Part shown: in pieces, positions 1 through 9,279 of the stretch
Layout: each line of letters starts with the position of its first letter
Position numbering within the stretch: position 1 is the stretch's first letter
Assembly (NCBI RefSeq): GCF_030244015.1
Contig: NZ_JASSYX010000004.1
Span: 496,001 to 560,000, forward strand
Source of the DNA: Pedobacter ginsengisoli
Lineage (GTDB): Bacteria > Bacteroidota > Bacteroidia > Sphingobacteriales > Sphingobacteriaceae
Direction of reading: 5' to 3'
Length of the DNA stretch: 64,000 nucleotides
Position numbers and translations under genes: made by a program
The notes under the pieces: model-generated
What the model was told of the DNA's origin: nothing
Databases searched by the model: none
What the model saw: only the letters and a program-made list of their open reading frames with translations

Positions 1-139
1 AGATTGCCGTTTCAGCTACATCCAGAGGTGCGCCGGCATCTCCCTCTACACAGCAGATCCCCTTGCACTTATTTAAATTGCATACAAAATGCTCAGTAAT
101 CAGGTCCTCATGGACCAGGGTATTCTGTACTTCTATCAT
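1..139 (-). CDS. DUF3109 family protein, 5' part only
   Basis: The reading frame is open from an ATG at 137-139 to the left edge, so only about the first 46 residues are visible. It opens with MIEVQNTLVHEDLITEHFVC and then has a closely spaced cysteine group (C-N-L-N-K-C-K-G-I-C-C) followed by VEGDAGAPL. I recognise this N-terminus as DUF3109, a small cysteine-rich family of unknown function related to putative Fe-S or zinc-cluster proteins. The start lies 5 bases after the stop of the DUF3108 gene upstream on the same strand, so the two are probably co-transcribed. The C-terminus cannot be assessed. Confidence 0.8.
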   Translation of the reverse strand, partial: MIEVQNTLVHEDLITEHFVCNLNKCKGICCVEGDAGAPLDVAETAI

Positions 140-144
140 TTCCT

Positions 145-921
145 TTATTTTATAATTTCCAGCGGGTGTTGCAGTCCATCTGCAGACTTTATTTCCATGA
201 TTACAGACCCAACCAATATCTCTACCTGTGCCTTTAAAGGCACCCTGTTTCCATCGTCCGAAACCCAAAGGTACAACCTGCTGTCTTTACGGAAGATCCT
301 GCCTGGTTTTATGGAAGGGCTAAATTTCAGGCACCTGATCTTACCCAGTTTCGTTTTGATCACCTCTCTGCCCAGGTACTGGATTTCCAGCTGACTGATC
401 TCATCTCCCAGGAAATAATTCAGCTTCACGAAATCACCGATTTTCATTTTAGAAATGTCCAGACTCCGGGCAAAATAATAGGATGAAACCAGATCAAAGG
501 TCTGCATGGTCGGTGTACTGAAAGTACCCTTGGTAGCCACGACTTTCTTCTCTGCCTGGCTAAACCTCGCTTTATCCTGCCGGCGGTAACTTCCCTCCCT
601 GATATTTTCCTGGTAAAAATAGGGTTTCAGATTGTTGACGTCTATGTAGGAATCATAATGGTCCCTGATCTTGTAAAATACATCGAAGGTACCCGATGTC
701 TGTCCATCCACGCTTAGCCTCAAAGTTGGTTTGCCGTCAAACTTCAGATCTGTCTGCAAAACTTTCAATGTTCCTTCTGCAGCGGTAATGAAACCATACT
801 TCAATTTATAGGTCAGTACTTCCCCGGGCTTAAACACCGGGTCTTTGACAAAAGGAAGCTCTTGCCCGAATGATTTAAAGCTTAGGAACACAACAACAAT
901 AACCAACAATAACTTTCTCAT
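145..921 (-). CDS. DUF3108 domain-containing exported protein
   Basis: This 258-residue protein begins with a clear signal peptide (charged MRK, hydrophobic LLLVIVVVFLSF, then a cleavage-like SFGQ). The mature part has the features of DUF3108: an early GEVLTYKLKYGFITAAEGTL segment, a central YYFARSLD and a C-terminal LWVSDDGNRVPLKAQVEI. The family is predicted to be a periplasmic beta-rich fold of unknown function. It starts 29 bases downstream of the DUF2480 gene and is followed after 5 bases by the DUF3109 gene, so a three-gene minus-strand unit is likely. Nothing in the sequence points to a substrate. Confidence 0.85.
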   Translation of the reverse strand: MRKLLLVIVVVFLSFKSFGQELPFVKDPVFKPGEVLTYKLKYGFITAAEGTLKVLQTDLKFDGKPTLRLSVDGQTSGTFDVFYKIRDHYDSYIDVNNLKPYFYQENIREGSYRRQDKARFSQAEKKVVATKGTFSTPTMQTFDLVSSYYFARSLDISKMKIGDFVKLNYFLGDEISQLEIQYLGREVIKTKLGKIRCLKFSPSIKPGRIFRKDSRLYLWVSDDGNRVPLKAQVEILVGSVIMEIKSADGLQHPLEIIK

Positions 922-950
922 ACCTAAGCTAATACAAAAAACAATCCAAA

Positions 951-1466
951 TTAATCCTTTCGCTTGTAAATGGGCACTGTAGAGCAGGGTTCACCATACA
1001 TGATGCTCTTTACCACCGGGCTTAACAGGTTGGTGATCTCTACATAGGCCGATACCGGAAGGTCAATATCAGCGCAGCCCTTTACCACAACACGCTCCCC
1101 TTCAAAAGTTTTAAGGTCTATTTTAGCCAGAGCTTTAGCAAACAATACAGTTTCAAGAGTCTCGGGGCTTCCAAATACCACTTCATTGGCAAAAGGTTTC
1201 AGCTTATTGGCAAGCAGCATATAAGCCCAGGTTGGCACTATTGCATCCGCACTGCAAATTATAGCTACATTTTTTCCTTTATAGTTTTCCCAGTCATGAG
1301 TCTTCACAAACTCTCTGAAATCTTTTTCTCTCAGCATCAGACCATGAAAAAGATTGTCCTTGATGTCATAAACAACTCTTTCTCCCGGATGAAGGTACTC
1401 TTCCAGATTGAAGGTGATTAACCCGCTGGCAGCTACCTTATTGACAAAATTTTCCTGAATCTCCAT
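951..1466 (-). CDS. DUF2480 family protein
   Basis: This 171-residue cytoplasmic protein has no signal peptide or membrane segment. It matches the DUF2480 family, which is confined to Bacteroidota: an N-terminal FVNKVAASGLITFNLEEY, a central IICSADAIVPTWAYMLLA and a C-terminal cysteine in KGCADIDLP. No biochemical function is known. It is the first gene after the ppiD terminator hairpin (1475-1509), so it probably has its own promoter in the short gap, although I could not define a convincing one. Confidence 0.85.
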   Translation of the reverse strand: MEIQENFVNKVAASGLITFNLEEYLHPGERVVYDIKDNLFHGLMLREKDFREFVKTHDWENYKGKNVAIICSADAIVPTWAYMLLANKLKPFANEVVFGSPETLETVLFAKALAKIDLKTFEGERVVVKGCADIDLPVSAYVEITNLLSPVVKSIMYGEPCSTVPIYKRKD

Positions 1467-1474
1467 AGCTTATC

Positions 1475-1509
1475 AAATAAAAAGCCGGAAGTAATAATTA
1501 CTTCCGGCT
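1475..1509 (-). terminator. Rho-independent terminator of the ppiD-type gene
   Basis: Read on the minus strand, a perfect 13-bp inverted repeat (AGCCGGAAGTAAT and its complement, 1483-1495 with 1497-1509, one central base) is followed by a T-rich tract, TTTTTATTTG. It lies 22 bases after the stop of the gene ending at 1531. It separates that gene from DUF2480. Confidence 0.85.
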
Positions 1510-1530
1510 ACAAAATTACGTAAAATAAGA

Positions 1531-3627
1531 TTAATAGAATTTCACCCGATTGTCTTTTATCTTGCTTTTATCCTGCAATGCCTGGAATGCAGCACCTAAC
1601 GCGCGCTGACCAGCCGCCTGGATCATGGCTTCTTTCTGTTTGTAAGTATTGGCCATTGGTGCCGGACTGGTAAACCCATCAACAACAAAGGCATAAACAC
1701 CCGACTCTCCTTCAATAGGTTTAGAAATCTTTCCTGGCTGTGATCCAAAAACTGCCCCTACCACTTTATTCTCCTGGCCAATCCCCGGAATAATTGGATT
1801 GCTAAAAACAATATTTTGTACCGGCGCAGCAGTTTTTCCTAATTTTTGAGCAACCTGGTCAATAGTACCTGAACCGGATAATGCCTTGTTAATCTTATCG
1901 GACAAGGTCTTAGCCTTTACAGCATTGCGAACCATCGGTTCAATTTCTTTTTTGACCGCCTCAAGAGATAAAGTACCCTTAGGTTTAATGTCTGTCAGGC
2001 GTGCAATCACAAATGCATTGTCCATTTGATATACCTGATCAAGCACTGTTCCTTTTTCGGCTGCATAAGCATCACGGATCAGCTGACGCGGATTGTCCAA
2101 ACCTGGGGCAAAGCCCTGAGTAGGGGTAATTTTATCGGCGACGCCTACAGTATAACCTTTCTTTTGAGCAAGGTCAGTAAAGTTTCCTTCTTTTACTTCA
2201 GTCAGGAAATTGCTTGCCTTTTTATAAGCAGCATCCCTTGTTTTGTTACTTGACACCAGGCTTTTTTCTATGTAAGCCAGTTTAGCCACTTTTGAGTTCC
2301 CAACCTGTTTTTCGATTTTGATCAGATGGACACCAAACTGTGTCGTGACGATCTTAAGGTCACCGACACTTCCGTCAAAAACAGCATTTTCAAATTCAGG
2401 AACCATCTGTCCCCTGGTGAAAGTGCCAAGATCTCCGCCTTTATCTTTTGAACCGTCTTCGCTGTACTCTTTAGCCAGATCTGCAAAACTTGCTCCGTTC
2501 TGAACCAGGTTTTTCAAGGAATCGGCCATTTTTTTAGCCTTATCAACTCCGCCAAGCTTGCTTGGGTTAATTAAAATATGGCTCGCTTTAACCGAATCAG
2601 GTGAAAAACGGGTACTGATGACTTTAACGAGTTTATAGGAGTTTCCTGAAAATTTAGGGCCGTAGAAACTTCCTGCAGGCAAGTTGAAAACCACAGAATC
2701 TACTGCAGGATCAAGTTTGCCTTTGCTCATGTAGGTATAAGGCACTTTAACATCCGAATTTACAGCAGCGAACAAAGAATCATTCACAGCTGTTTTAAAG
2801 TCATTTGCCAGTTTGTCAACCTGGGCCTTAACCGCCACAGAATCTTCTTTCGTAGGACTTACACTAAAAGACACATATTCAAATGACCTTGTTTCCGTAG
2901 GATTATTAAACCGCTCTTTATTTTTATTGTAATAATCTGAATAATCTGATTCACTTAGCTTTACACTTGCATCGGGAACAGACGCATAATCAAGACCGGT
3001 ATACTTGAAGTTTGCCAGTTTGTTGCGGTTCTGATATTCGTCATTGGCCTCCAGCGTAGTTACATATATGGAATTATTGACCAGCTTGGTATATTTTGTC
3101 TGCAAAGCCTGCTTTTCGATTTCTGTTTCAAGCGTACGCAACTGATCTTTCAGTCTCGGATCTTTCGCTCCGTCTTTGAAGATCTTGATGACCTGGGCAC
3201 GGTCAACAGTACCGGTCTGAGGGTTACCAAAATATTGTACGATCAGCGGACTTGGATTTGGTCCCTGTATCAGGTCGAACAATTCACTGCCTGAAACTGA
3301 CAGTCCCATACGGGCATATTCTTTTCCTAAAAGTATCCCGGCAATTTCACCTTGCCAAACATTATCAACAGCCATAGCCTGCATTTGGGCATTGCCCGCA
3401 CCGCCATACTGCTGTTTAAACTGGGCAAGGCTTTGATCAACCTTAGCTCCGAACTGCTCTATATTTATTTCTTCACCGTCAACTGATCCGACAACTTTTT
3501 GAGACTCCGCCCAGAAAGGCTTACCTACGTTAATTGCATCACCAACCAAAAATGCAACAATTGCGAAACCGATGGCCCCTACCAGGATATAGCCTGCGCG
3601 ATTCCGCAAAAATGTCATTAATCCCAT
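1531..3627 (-). CDS. PpiD/SurA-type periplasmic peptidyl-prolyl isomerase
   Basis: This 698-residue protein is a membrane-anchored periplasmic foldase that should help outer-membrane and secreted proteins fold after Sec export. One membrane helix lies at about residues 12-30 (YILVGAIGFAIVAFLVGDA), with the rest outside. A SurA-N-like region follows. A parvulin rotamase domain spans about 345-440, starting at KASHILINPS and containing YSEDGSKDKGGDLG and the closing FGVHLIKIE. The C-terminal 200 residues resemble a second, degenerate chaperone region. The gene precedes lptC, an outer-membrane protein and coaX on the same strand, an arrangement consistent with envelope assembly. A strong hairpin terminator follows the stop. 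The start could be M1 or M4. Confidence 0.9.
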   Translation of the reverse strand: MGLMTFLRNRAGYILVGAIGFAIVAFLVGDAINVGKPFWAESQKVVGSVDGEEINIEQFGAKVDQSLAQFKQQYGGAGNAQMQAMAVDNVWQGEIAGILLGKEYARMGLSVSGSELFDLIQGPNPSPLIVQYFGNPQTGTVDRAQVIKIFKDGAKDPRLKDQLRTLETEIEKQALQTKYTKLVNNSIYVTTLEANDEYQNRNKLANFKYTGLDYASVPDASVKLSESDYSDYYNKNKERFNNPTETRSFEYVSFSVSPTKEDSVAVKAQVDKLANDFKTAVNDSLFAAVNSDVKVPYTYMSKGKLDPAVDSVVFNLPAGSFYGPKFSGNSYKLVKVISTRFSPDSVKASHILINPSKLGGVDKAKKMADSLKNLVQNGASFADLAKEYSEDGSKDKGGDLGTFTRGQMVPEFENAVFDGSVGDLKIVTTQFGVHLIKIEKQVGNSKVAKLAYIEKSLVSSNKTRDAAYKKASNFLTEVKEGNFTDLAQKKGYTVGVADKITPTQGFAPGLDNPRQLIRDAYAAEKGTVLDQVYQMDNAFVIARLTDIKPKGTLSLEAVKKEIEPMVRNAVKAKTLSDKINKALSGSGTIDQVAQKLGKTAAPVQNIVFSNPIIPGIGQENKVVGAVFGSQPGKISKPIEGESGVYAFVVDGFTSPAPMANTYKQKEAMIQAAGQRALGAAFQALQDKSKIKDNRVKFY

Positions 3628-3754
3628 AATATTCTTATTTATAATTTTTTTTAAGAGGGCGCAAGATACAACTTTTGCTAAAAAAAGAAAACATTAAATT
3701 GTATTTGAATAAGTATTTAAAAATTAGGGAAATATGCCTGTTTAATTTAACGGC

Positions 3755-4315
3755 TTACTGCCCAAAATTATCCGGTACGTAGGTCTCGCCGGTTCCGTTT
3801 TTCCAGTTGATCAGACTGAAATCCTCAGTGGCGCTAAAGTCAATTGCATTCAGTACAGTCCCGTCCGGTTTAGTAACAATACCTTTGGGAGATAAAAATA
3901 ACTTTTTATTTTGGTCCCAGACCAGCTCTTCGGTATTGAAGGTCATATTTTCATTGACTACGACCACATTTCTTTTAAAGGTCGCTGTCTTCTCGGAATC
4001 TTTCATGATTGCGTAATCTGAAGTAATAGACCCTTTGATTTTCATCATATCATCGAGAAAATTAATCTTCACCCCTTTAGGCATCTCCTGGTAACCCGGC
4101 TTGTCCACGAGTGTTACCTTATCGAGTATGGGCGCATAACCCTGCGCTTTGACCTTTGCAGAATCACTGTAAGTAATCTGAACACCCTTGGTGCGGTCTA
4201 CGTTCAGCTTTACTTTTTCGGAAAGCCTTGCTGCTTTCTTAAGGTCATCCTCGCCGCATGAACTCAAAAAGATCTGGAACATGCAAAGTATACAGATGAT
4301 ACTTCTGCTGTTCAT
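3755..4315 (-). CDS. lptC: LPS export ABC transporter periplasmic protein LptC
   Basis: This 186-residue lipoprotein carries a type II signal peptide with lipobox LSSC, the lipidated Cys at position 20. The mature part is the OstA/LptC-type beta jelly roll. Typical features are GVQITYSDSAKVKAQGYAP near the N-terminus, the central EMPKGVKINFLD, and the C-terminal LNAIDFSATEDFS. LptC links the inner-membrane LptBFG pump to LptA in lipopolysaccharide transport. Its start overlaps the stop of the upstream outer-membrane protein by one base (TAATG), which indicates translational coupling. Bacteroidota LptC proteins are often called hypothetical, so the name rests on fold-type motifs and neighbours. 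Confidence 0.85.
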   Translation of the reverse strand: MNSRSIICILCMFQIFLSSCGEDDLKKAARLSEKVKLNVDRTKGVQITYSDSAKVKAQGYAPILDKVTLVDKPGYQEMPKGVKINFLDDMMKIKGSITSDYAIMKDSEKTATFKRNVVVVNENMTFNTEELVWDQNKKLFLSPKGIVTKPDGTVLNAIDFSATEDFSLINWKNGTGETYVPDNFGQ

Positions 4316-5604
4316 TAGTCAAATTTAAATCTTTTGAACCAGGTATCGTTAAGTGTAAAACCTAAATGCAGATTGATATAATTCTCCTGGAGCATGCCAT
4401 TGGTCATTGAGCCCCGCTTCCCGATTTCTGTAGTCAGGTTGAGCTTGTAAATGGAATATCTTGCGGAAGCCAAAGGAAGCCCCAGGCCAAAAGTAACGGC
4501 CATTTGCTTAACGTCCTGATCGCTTATCCTGATGTAAGTCTTATCGTAATTAAAGCCCATCCGGTATTCCACCCGATTGAAATAGCCTGAAATCGCACTC
4601 ATGTTCGGAATGAACTGTCCTCCGGCAGAAAAGCCCCAGCTGTCCTGTAAGCCCTGGTTCACCCCTTCAATACTCAGTTTAGACCATTTTCCCATTCTGT
4701 AATCGGCCCCGATCAGCCATTTATTGTCCTTCTGGAAAGCGATCCCAAAGTTATGTGTCAAAGGGAGCTTCAGTTTGGCCGACGGGTTTTCCCTGACTTC
4801 CAGGGTGTCAAAGGCCGTATTCTCTTCACCAAGATCGTTATAGCTGAACTGCGTTACCACATAACTCTTTTTAGAATTCACTGAAGACGAAGAAGAGCCC
4901 GAATAGCCGAGGGTCAGGCTTTTTTTATTCCCCAATGGGATCTGGTACTGCATACCATAAGAAAAGGTCACACCTCCAACGCTATTTTTATTCTGCTGAC
5001 GATTGGGAATTGAAGGGTAAGACAACAGCTCCGTAGACCGGCTCTCCTGAAGGTTACCGAACAAATATTCTATATTTCCACCAATGCTGAAGTTGTCCCC
5101 GATCCGCTGTCCATAACCAATATAAGCTTTTGTAAGCCCGCCTTCACCTGCATAACGATAATTCACGTCGGTTGTGTCCAGTTTAGTGGCAACAGCGTAC
5201 TCATATCCCAGCTCGGTATAGGGTAAGATTCCAATGCTCAGTGCAGACTTGCCGGATACTAAAGGAAATGCGAGTGCCAGATGGCTTAGGGTAGAGTTGT
5301 AACTTTTCTCCTGCGCCCCATCTCGTTTCAGGGTGGTAAATGCACCGGACATACCGATATCCACCGTGGTCAGAGCAATTCCGGTATAAGATGCAGGGTT
5401 CTGCATATTTATGTTGCTGTATAGCGTAGGTTTATTGATCGCGGTTGAAATTCCGCCCATCGCCCTGTACTGCGGCAGCATTGAGCCTTTGATATTCCCC
5501 AACCCGTATCTCGAATACGGTGACTGTGTGGTAATCTGTGCCTCGGCAGAGATGCTGGCAAGCAATATCAATACCGCTGCTATATAATTAATCTTTTTGT
5601 ACAT
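4315..5604 (-). CDS. Outer-membrane beta-barrel protein of unknown function
   Basis: I place the start at the ATG at 5604 (MYKKINY), which gives a clean signal peptide ending ISAEAQ; a longer frame runs back to 5625. The mature protein starts with SPYSRYGLGNIKG and RAMGGIST, a signature seen in Bacteroidota barrel proteins encoded beside coaX and lptC. Alternating aromatic and polar strands run to a C-terminus ending in KRFKFD, as expected for a transmembrane beta-barrel. There is no TonB box or plug, so it is not a SusC-type transporter. It overlaps coaX upstream by 17 bases and lptC downstream by one base. The function is unknown; LPS transport or fatty-acid porin activity are only possibilities. 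Confidence 0.8.
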   Translation of the reverse strand: MYKKINYIAAVLILLASISAEAQITTQSPYSRYGLGNIKGSMLPQYRAMGGISTAINKPTLYSNINMQNPASYTGIALTTVDIGMSGAFTTLKRDGAQEKSYNSTLSHLALAFPLVSGKSALSIGILPYTELGYEYAVATKLDTTDVNYRYAGEGGLTKAYIGYGQRIGDNFSIGGNIEYLFGNLQESRSTELLSYPSIPNRQQNKNSVGGVTFSYGMQYQIPLGNKKSLTLGYSGSSSSSVNSKKSYVVTQFSYNDLGEENTAFDTLEVRENPSAKLKLPLTHNFGIAFQKDNKWLIGADYRMGKWSKLSIEGVNQGLQDSWGFSAGGQFIPNMSAISGYFNRVEYRMGFNYDKTYIRISDQDVKQMAVTFGLGLPLASARYSIYKLNLTTEIGKRGSMTNGMLQENYINLHLGFTLNDTWFKRFKFD

Positions 5605-6343
5605 ATTCAAATGCAATGACTTCATTTAATCCTTTTAATACTAAGTAGGGATCGTGTATAATTTGAGGCGCAAAGATGCTGTTTTTTAATTGCTCTAGCA
5701 AAAAACCTGCATCCCCACCCGTTATCAGTACCGTCAGACCCTTATTTCTTTCATTTTGATAGGTGATGAACCCGGTGATCTCATTGACCACCCCCTGTAA
5801 AACACCATTTTTTATCGCCGAAATGGTATTGGTCCCCTGTGGTATTTCAGCGGCTTCCCCGTTCCAGCCGACCTTGGGAAGTCTGCCTGTATAATGGTGC
5901 ACTGCCTCAAACCGCATCCCGATACCCGGACTTATACTCCCCCCATAATATTCAGCCTGGTTGTTGAGCAGGTCATAAGTAATGCATGTACCCGCATCTA
6001 TGATAAAACAGTCTCTTCCGGAATAGTAATGATTGGCAGCGATGATTTTGGCCCATCTGTCCAGCCCCAAAGACTCTGGTGTCCCGTAGTGGTTCTTTAT
6101 CCCGGTATTCAGTCCTGTTGAAAACCCCAGGTAATTTGTATGTTCTTTGAGCACATCAATGACCTCATTCAGTTCTCCGGCGACGCTGGAAACCGTGGAA
6201 CAATCGATTTTGTACTGATTGATCAAACTGCGGAGCACCTGGGGGGTAATTTTCTTAATAACCTGGTATTCAACTAACTCCCTGTCATGAAAAACAGCCA
6301 GTTTGTTGTTTGTATTACCGATATCTATGACCAGATTATGCAT
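5588..6343 (-). CDS. coaX: Type III pantothenate kinase
   Basis: CoaX phosphorylates pantothenate, the first step of coenzyme A synthesis. The 251-residue protein starts at the ATG at 6343, because the conserved N-terminus is MHNLVIDIGNTNNKLAVF; a nine-residue upstream extension in the frame has no family support. Visible ASKHA-fold signatures are the phosphate-1 loop DIGNTN (7-12), SLGLDRW with the pantothenate-binding Asp-Arg, and IIDAGTCITYD with phosphate-2 Asp. The C-terminal LITGGDAGFLLE is the adenosine motif. The 3' end overlaps the outer-membrane protein gene. Type III enzymes need a monovalent cation and are not feedback-inhibited by CoA. Confidence 0.95.
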   Translation of the reverse strand: MHNLVIDIGNTNNKLAVFHDRELVEYQVIKKITPQVLRSLINQYKIDCSTVSSVAGELNEVIDVLKEHTNYLGFSTGLNTGIKNHYGTPESLGLDRWAKIIAANHYYSGRDCFIIDAGTCITYDLLNNQAEYYGGSISPGIGMRFEAVHHYTGRLPKVGWNGEAAEIPQGTNTISAIKNGVLQGVVNEITGFITYQNERNKGLTVLITGGDAGFLLEQLKNSIFAPQIIHDPYLVLKGLNEVIAFEYVQKD

Positions 6344-6399
6344 CCGCACAAAGCTATTAATCTTTAACAAGTTTCAAGGTGCTGAATTGTTAAAAAAAG

Positions 6400-7380
6400 T
6401 TAAACAAACAAAAAGTACTGAATGGCAAACACAAGGATCAGGAACAAGCTTTCATAGAACCACCGCTTTTTTGCATTTGAAAAATAATATGCCAGCAGCA
6501 CTGAACCCGGGGGAACACAAAGCAGGAAATGATACAGTCTGAAATCGGGTTTAGTATAAAAGCTGATCAATGCGACGATAAACATGAAGAACAGCATTTG
6601 AAACGCCTTTCTTGTGCTGATAAAACTCCTGAAAAAATTCTCCCGCAGCTGCAGTGCAGCCAGTACCATCATCACTAAGACCGGGATCAATACCAGGTAG
6701 TCGTTATAATTGATCTTGAATACGGACGGAAATTTGTTGCCCAGAGGAAGCCAGATCTTATAAAACATAGACAGGCTATCGTTCCAGTAGTAATAAACCC
6801 CTACGAAAAAAAAGATGGTTAAGATTCCAACAAGGCCGGAAACCCATTCCCGCCACTCAAAAGAGCGGTAAAGGAGCAATGTCAGCCAGAGCATGACGAG
6901 CATGACGATAAAGGGAAAATAGATCAGTGTTCCGATAGCAATGATCATTCCGACATCAAACATGATCATAATTGCGTTGGGCGATTTCCCCACCTTCAAA
7001 AATTTATCCATCATCCAGATGAGCAGGAAATTACAGATCAGCGGCGGGCTCAGGATTAAAAAGGGCATAAACAAACTCGCGGAGGTCACATACAGGAGGG
7101 CAGGCAAAAAACTCGGCTTGCTCAGCAACGCATGGTTATTGACCACCCGGTTAAACAATATCGCCTGGATGTAGACCATGAATCCGGCCACGATTACATT
7201 TCCTGATGGCGAGAGCGTCTCTCCAATGGGAATTTTTACAAAGAATTTGGTATAAGGTTCCAAGAATTCAAACTGCAGCAACACGGGCAGGTCAGCGAAA
7301 ATCGCCATTCGCATAAAAAAAGTATATGCGAATAAAATGAGGAGATTAACTGGGTTTAAATTTCTAAACTGATTGATCAT
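6400..7380 (-). CDS. DUF6427 polytopic membrane protein
   Basis: This 326-residue protein is almost entirely hydrophobic, with about nine or ten predicted membrane helices beginning at NLLILFAYTFFMRMAIFADL. The pattern, including an early FFVKIPIGETLSPSGN loop and the C-terminal YFSNAKKRWFYESLFLILV, matches the Bacteroidota family DUF6427, whose role is unknown. It sits between the glycosyltransferase and coaX with short gaps, so it may share a transcript with either. No catalytic motif is visible. Confidence 0.8.
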   Translation of the reverse strand: MINQFRNLNPVNLLILFAYTFFMRMAIFADLPVLLQFEFLEPYTKFFVKIPIGETLSPSGNVIVAGFMVYIQAILFNRVVNNHALLSKPSFLPALLYVTSASLFMPFLILSPPLICNFLLIWMMDKFLKVGKSPNAIMIMFDVGMIIAIGTLIYFPFIVMLVMLWLTLLLYRSFEWREWVSGLVGILTIFFFVGVYYYWNDSLSMFYKIWLPLGNKFPSVFKINYNDYLVLIPVLVMMVLAALQLRENFFRSFISTRKAFQMLFFMFIVALISFYTKPDFRLYHFLLCVPPGSVLLAYYFSNAKKRWFYESLFLILVFAIQYFLFV

Positions 7381-7409
7381 GCCGTTATACTACGGCAAAG
7401 TAAAGCAAA

Positions 7410-8396
7410 TTATCTGGCAAACTGCTTTACAACTTTATCAATTACCGAAGCCGTTTCATCCGGAAAATGGAACTTGTGTTCCTGGATGCCCTTTACCCAA
7501 TCGGCTATAACAGGGAGCCAGTTTTTATTGCTCCCCCAGATTACCGGCAATCCAAATTGCTTCAAAGCAAAAGCGTTGCATTGCTGTTCATACTGAAACT
7601 TCATAGGGACCACCAGCAATTTTTTTCCAAGGTACAAGGCTTCTGCCGGCCCCTCAAATCCGCCACCGGTCAGCAGTCCCTCACATGAAGCCAGGCTCTT
7701 ATTGAACTGCTCATTATTTACCCTGTCTACCCTGACATTGCCATCCGTATAAGCGCTTTGGGCGTGTTTGGAAAACACCTGCCACTCAACACCAGGTATT
7801 TTTTTTAGTATAGGAACCAGCATCCGGTCATCAATTGCGGGCAGATATACGGTATAATGGCCTAAATTAGAGACCAGCATGTTCCTGATCTCTGCCCTGA
7901 TCACCGGCGTATAAATAAAGTCATCATACCTGTCGAAATGGAAACCGATATAGTGAGTAGCCGGGGCATAATATTTCATCACCAGCTGCGCCCAGTCTAT
8001 GCTTTTAGGCTTCGGCACTTTTTTAGACTGAAAAGAAGCCTGATGACTCAGTCCGACACTTTCTATCCCCTGTGTTTTGCAGGCCCAGGCCGTAACCGGT
8101 TCAAAATCGTTCAGGATCAGGTTGTATTCTTTTAAAGGAATCCGGCGCATGTCCTTTACAAACCTGGGCAGGTTCATCGTTTTCCAGGTTTCATAGTGAT
8201 CCACTCCGCCCTTTTTGCCAAATATGAAACTGAAGCCATGCAGCTGAAACCTCACATCCTGGCTTAATTTTACATCCGCCTGGGTTCCGCTGATCAGCAA
8301 ATCGACTTCACCATATTGCTGCAGCAGGGGCACAATTTCCCTTGCCCGGCTGATGTGACCATTGCCCGTGCCCTGTATCGCGTAAAGTATCTTCAT
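7410..8396 (-). CDS. Glycosyltransferase of the MurG/UGT-like GT-B type
   Basis: The 328-residue protein begins with MKILYAIQGTGNGHISRARE, the N-terminal acceptor-side loop of GT-B glycosyltransferases of the Glyco_trans_1_3 type. Around residues 235-285 it has LLTGGGFEGPAEALYLGKK and then VVPMKFQYEQQCNA, the nucleotide-sugar binding region seen in MurG- and UGT-like enzymes. There is no signal peptide, so it acts on the cytoplasmic face. The next gene on the strand is upstream, an LpxH-like hydrolase 28 bases away, which hints at glycolipid metabolism. Donor and acceptor cannot be read from the sequence. Confidence 0.8.
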   Translation of the reverse strand: MKILYAIQGTGNGHISRAREIVPLLQQYGEVDLLISGTQADVKLSQDVRFQLHGFSFIFGKKGGVDHYETWKTMNLPRFVKDMRRIPLKEYNLILNDFEPVTAWACKTQGIESVGLSHQASFQSKKVPKPKSIDWAQLVMKYYAPATHYIGFHFDRYDDFIYTPVIRAEIRNMLVSNLGHYTVYLPAIDDRMLVPILKKIPGVEWQVFSKHAQSAYTDGNVRVDRVNNEQFNKSLASCEGLLTGGGFEGPAEALYLGKKLLVVPMKFQYEQQCNAFALKQFGLPVIWGSNKNWLPVIADWVKGIQEHKFHFPDETASVIDKVVKQFAR

Positions 8397-8424
8397 TCGC
8401 TCCTAATATCTGTATTTTTTTACT

Positions 8425-9279
8425 TCAGGCAATTTCTAATTTAATCTTTTGCAGCAGGGTATTCACATCGAGCTTACTGTGCAGATCCTCACTGTCAGAT
8501 AAATCTCCTTCCTCTACCTCATCCTTCTCAAAATCCTTAGCTTCATATTTAAAGATGTTCCAGCTCTTGTCATAATATTCCAGCGCAGTCAGGTTTTCGA
8601 CCCAATCGCCGCTGTTCAGGTAAGTCACCTGGCCCTCCTCCGTGACAATGGTCCGCATTTCCGGCTGATGGATGTGGCCGCAAACTACATATTCATAGCC
8701 CTTTTCTATCGCCAGGTCCGCTGCTGTATATTCAAATTTATTGATAAATTTTACCGCATCCTTAAACCTGGCCTTGATCTTTTTGGAAAAACTCATCTTC
8801 TCCCGTCCGATCGCGGTGAGGCACCAGTTCACAAAACTATTGATCAGGATCAGGCTGTCATAGCCTACGGCGCCAAGTTTAGCCAGCCATTTGGAATGCT
8901 GCATGGTCACATCAAACACATCCCCATGAAAGAACCAGGCCTTCTTTCCATCTATATCCAGGATCAGCTTATTTTGAAGGTGAAATGCACCCATATGCAC
9001 ATCTGCGAACTTTCTCAGCAGCTCGTCATGGTTGCCGGTCAGGTAATAGACGGGTACACCTTCCACCACAAATTTCATCAGCTTACGCACGATCTTCATG
9101 TGCGTCTCCGGCCAGTACCGTTTGCTGAACTGCCAGATGTCTATAATGTCGCCATTGAGGACAACAGCCTTCGGTTTAATGCTTTTGAGATACTTTAATA
9201 GCTCTTTTGCATGGCAGCCATAAGTACCCAGGTGTACGTCTGAGATGACGGCGATATCTATTTCTCTTTTAGACATCAT
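8425..9279 (-). CDS. LpxH-like metallophosphoesterase (UDP-2,3-diacylglucosamine diphosphatase family)
   Basis: The 284-residue protein has the full calcineurin-like dimetal set in order: SDVHLGTYG, NGDIIDIW, TGNHDELL, FFHGDVFD and CGHIHQPEMR. This arrangement matches COG2908 proteins, which include LpxH of lipid A synthesis. It is longer than E. coli LpxH, with an acidic C-terminal tail (DFEKDEVEEGDLSDSEDL). That length is usual for the LpxH-like branch, so true LpxH activity is not certain. The first two codons are both ATG (9279 or 9276). Its start overlaps the end of a possible 30-codon gene by 11 bases. Confidence 0.85.
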   Translation of the reverse strand: MMSKREIDIAVISDVHLGTYGCHAKELLKYLKSIKPKAVVLNGDIIDIWQFSKRYWPETHMKIVRKLMKFVVEGVPVYYLTGNHDELLRKFADVHMGAFHLQNKLILDIDGKKAWFFHGDVFDVTMQHSKWLAKLGAVGYDSLILINSFVNWCLTAIGREKMSFSKKIKARFKDAVKFINKFEYTAADLAIEKGYEYVVCGHIHQPEMRTIVTEEGQVTYLNSGDWVENLTALEYYDKSWNIFKYEAKDFEKDEVEEGDLSDSEDLHSKLDVNTLLQKIKLEIA

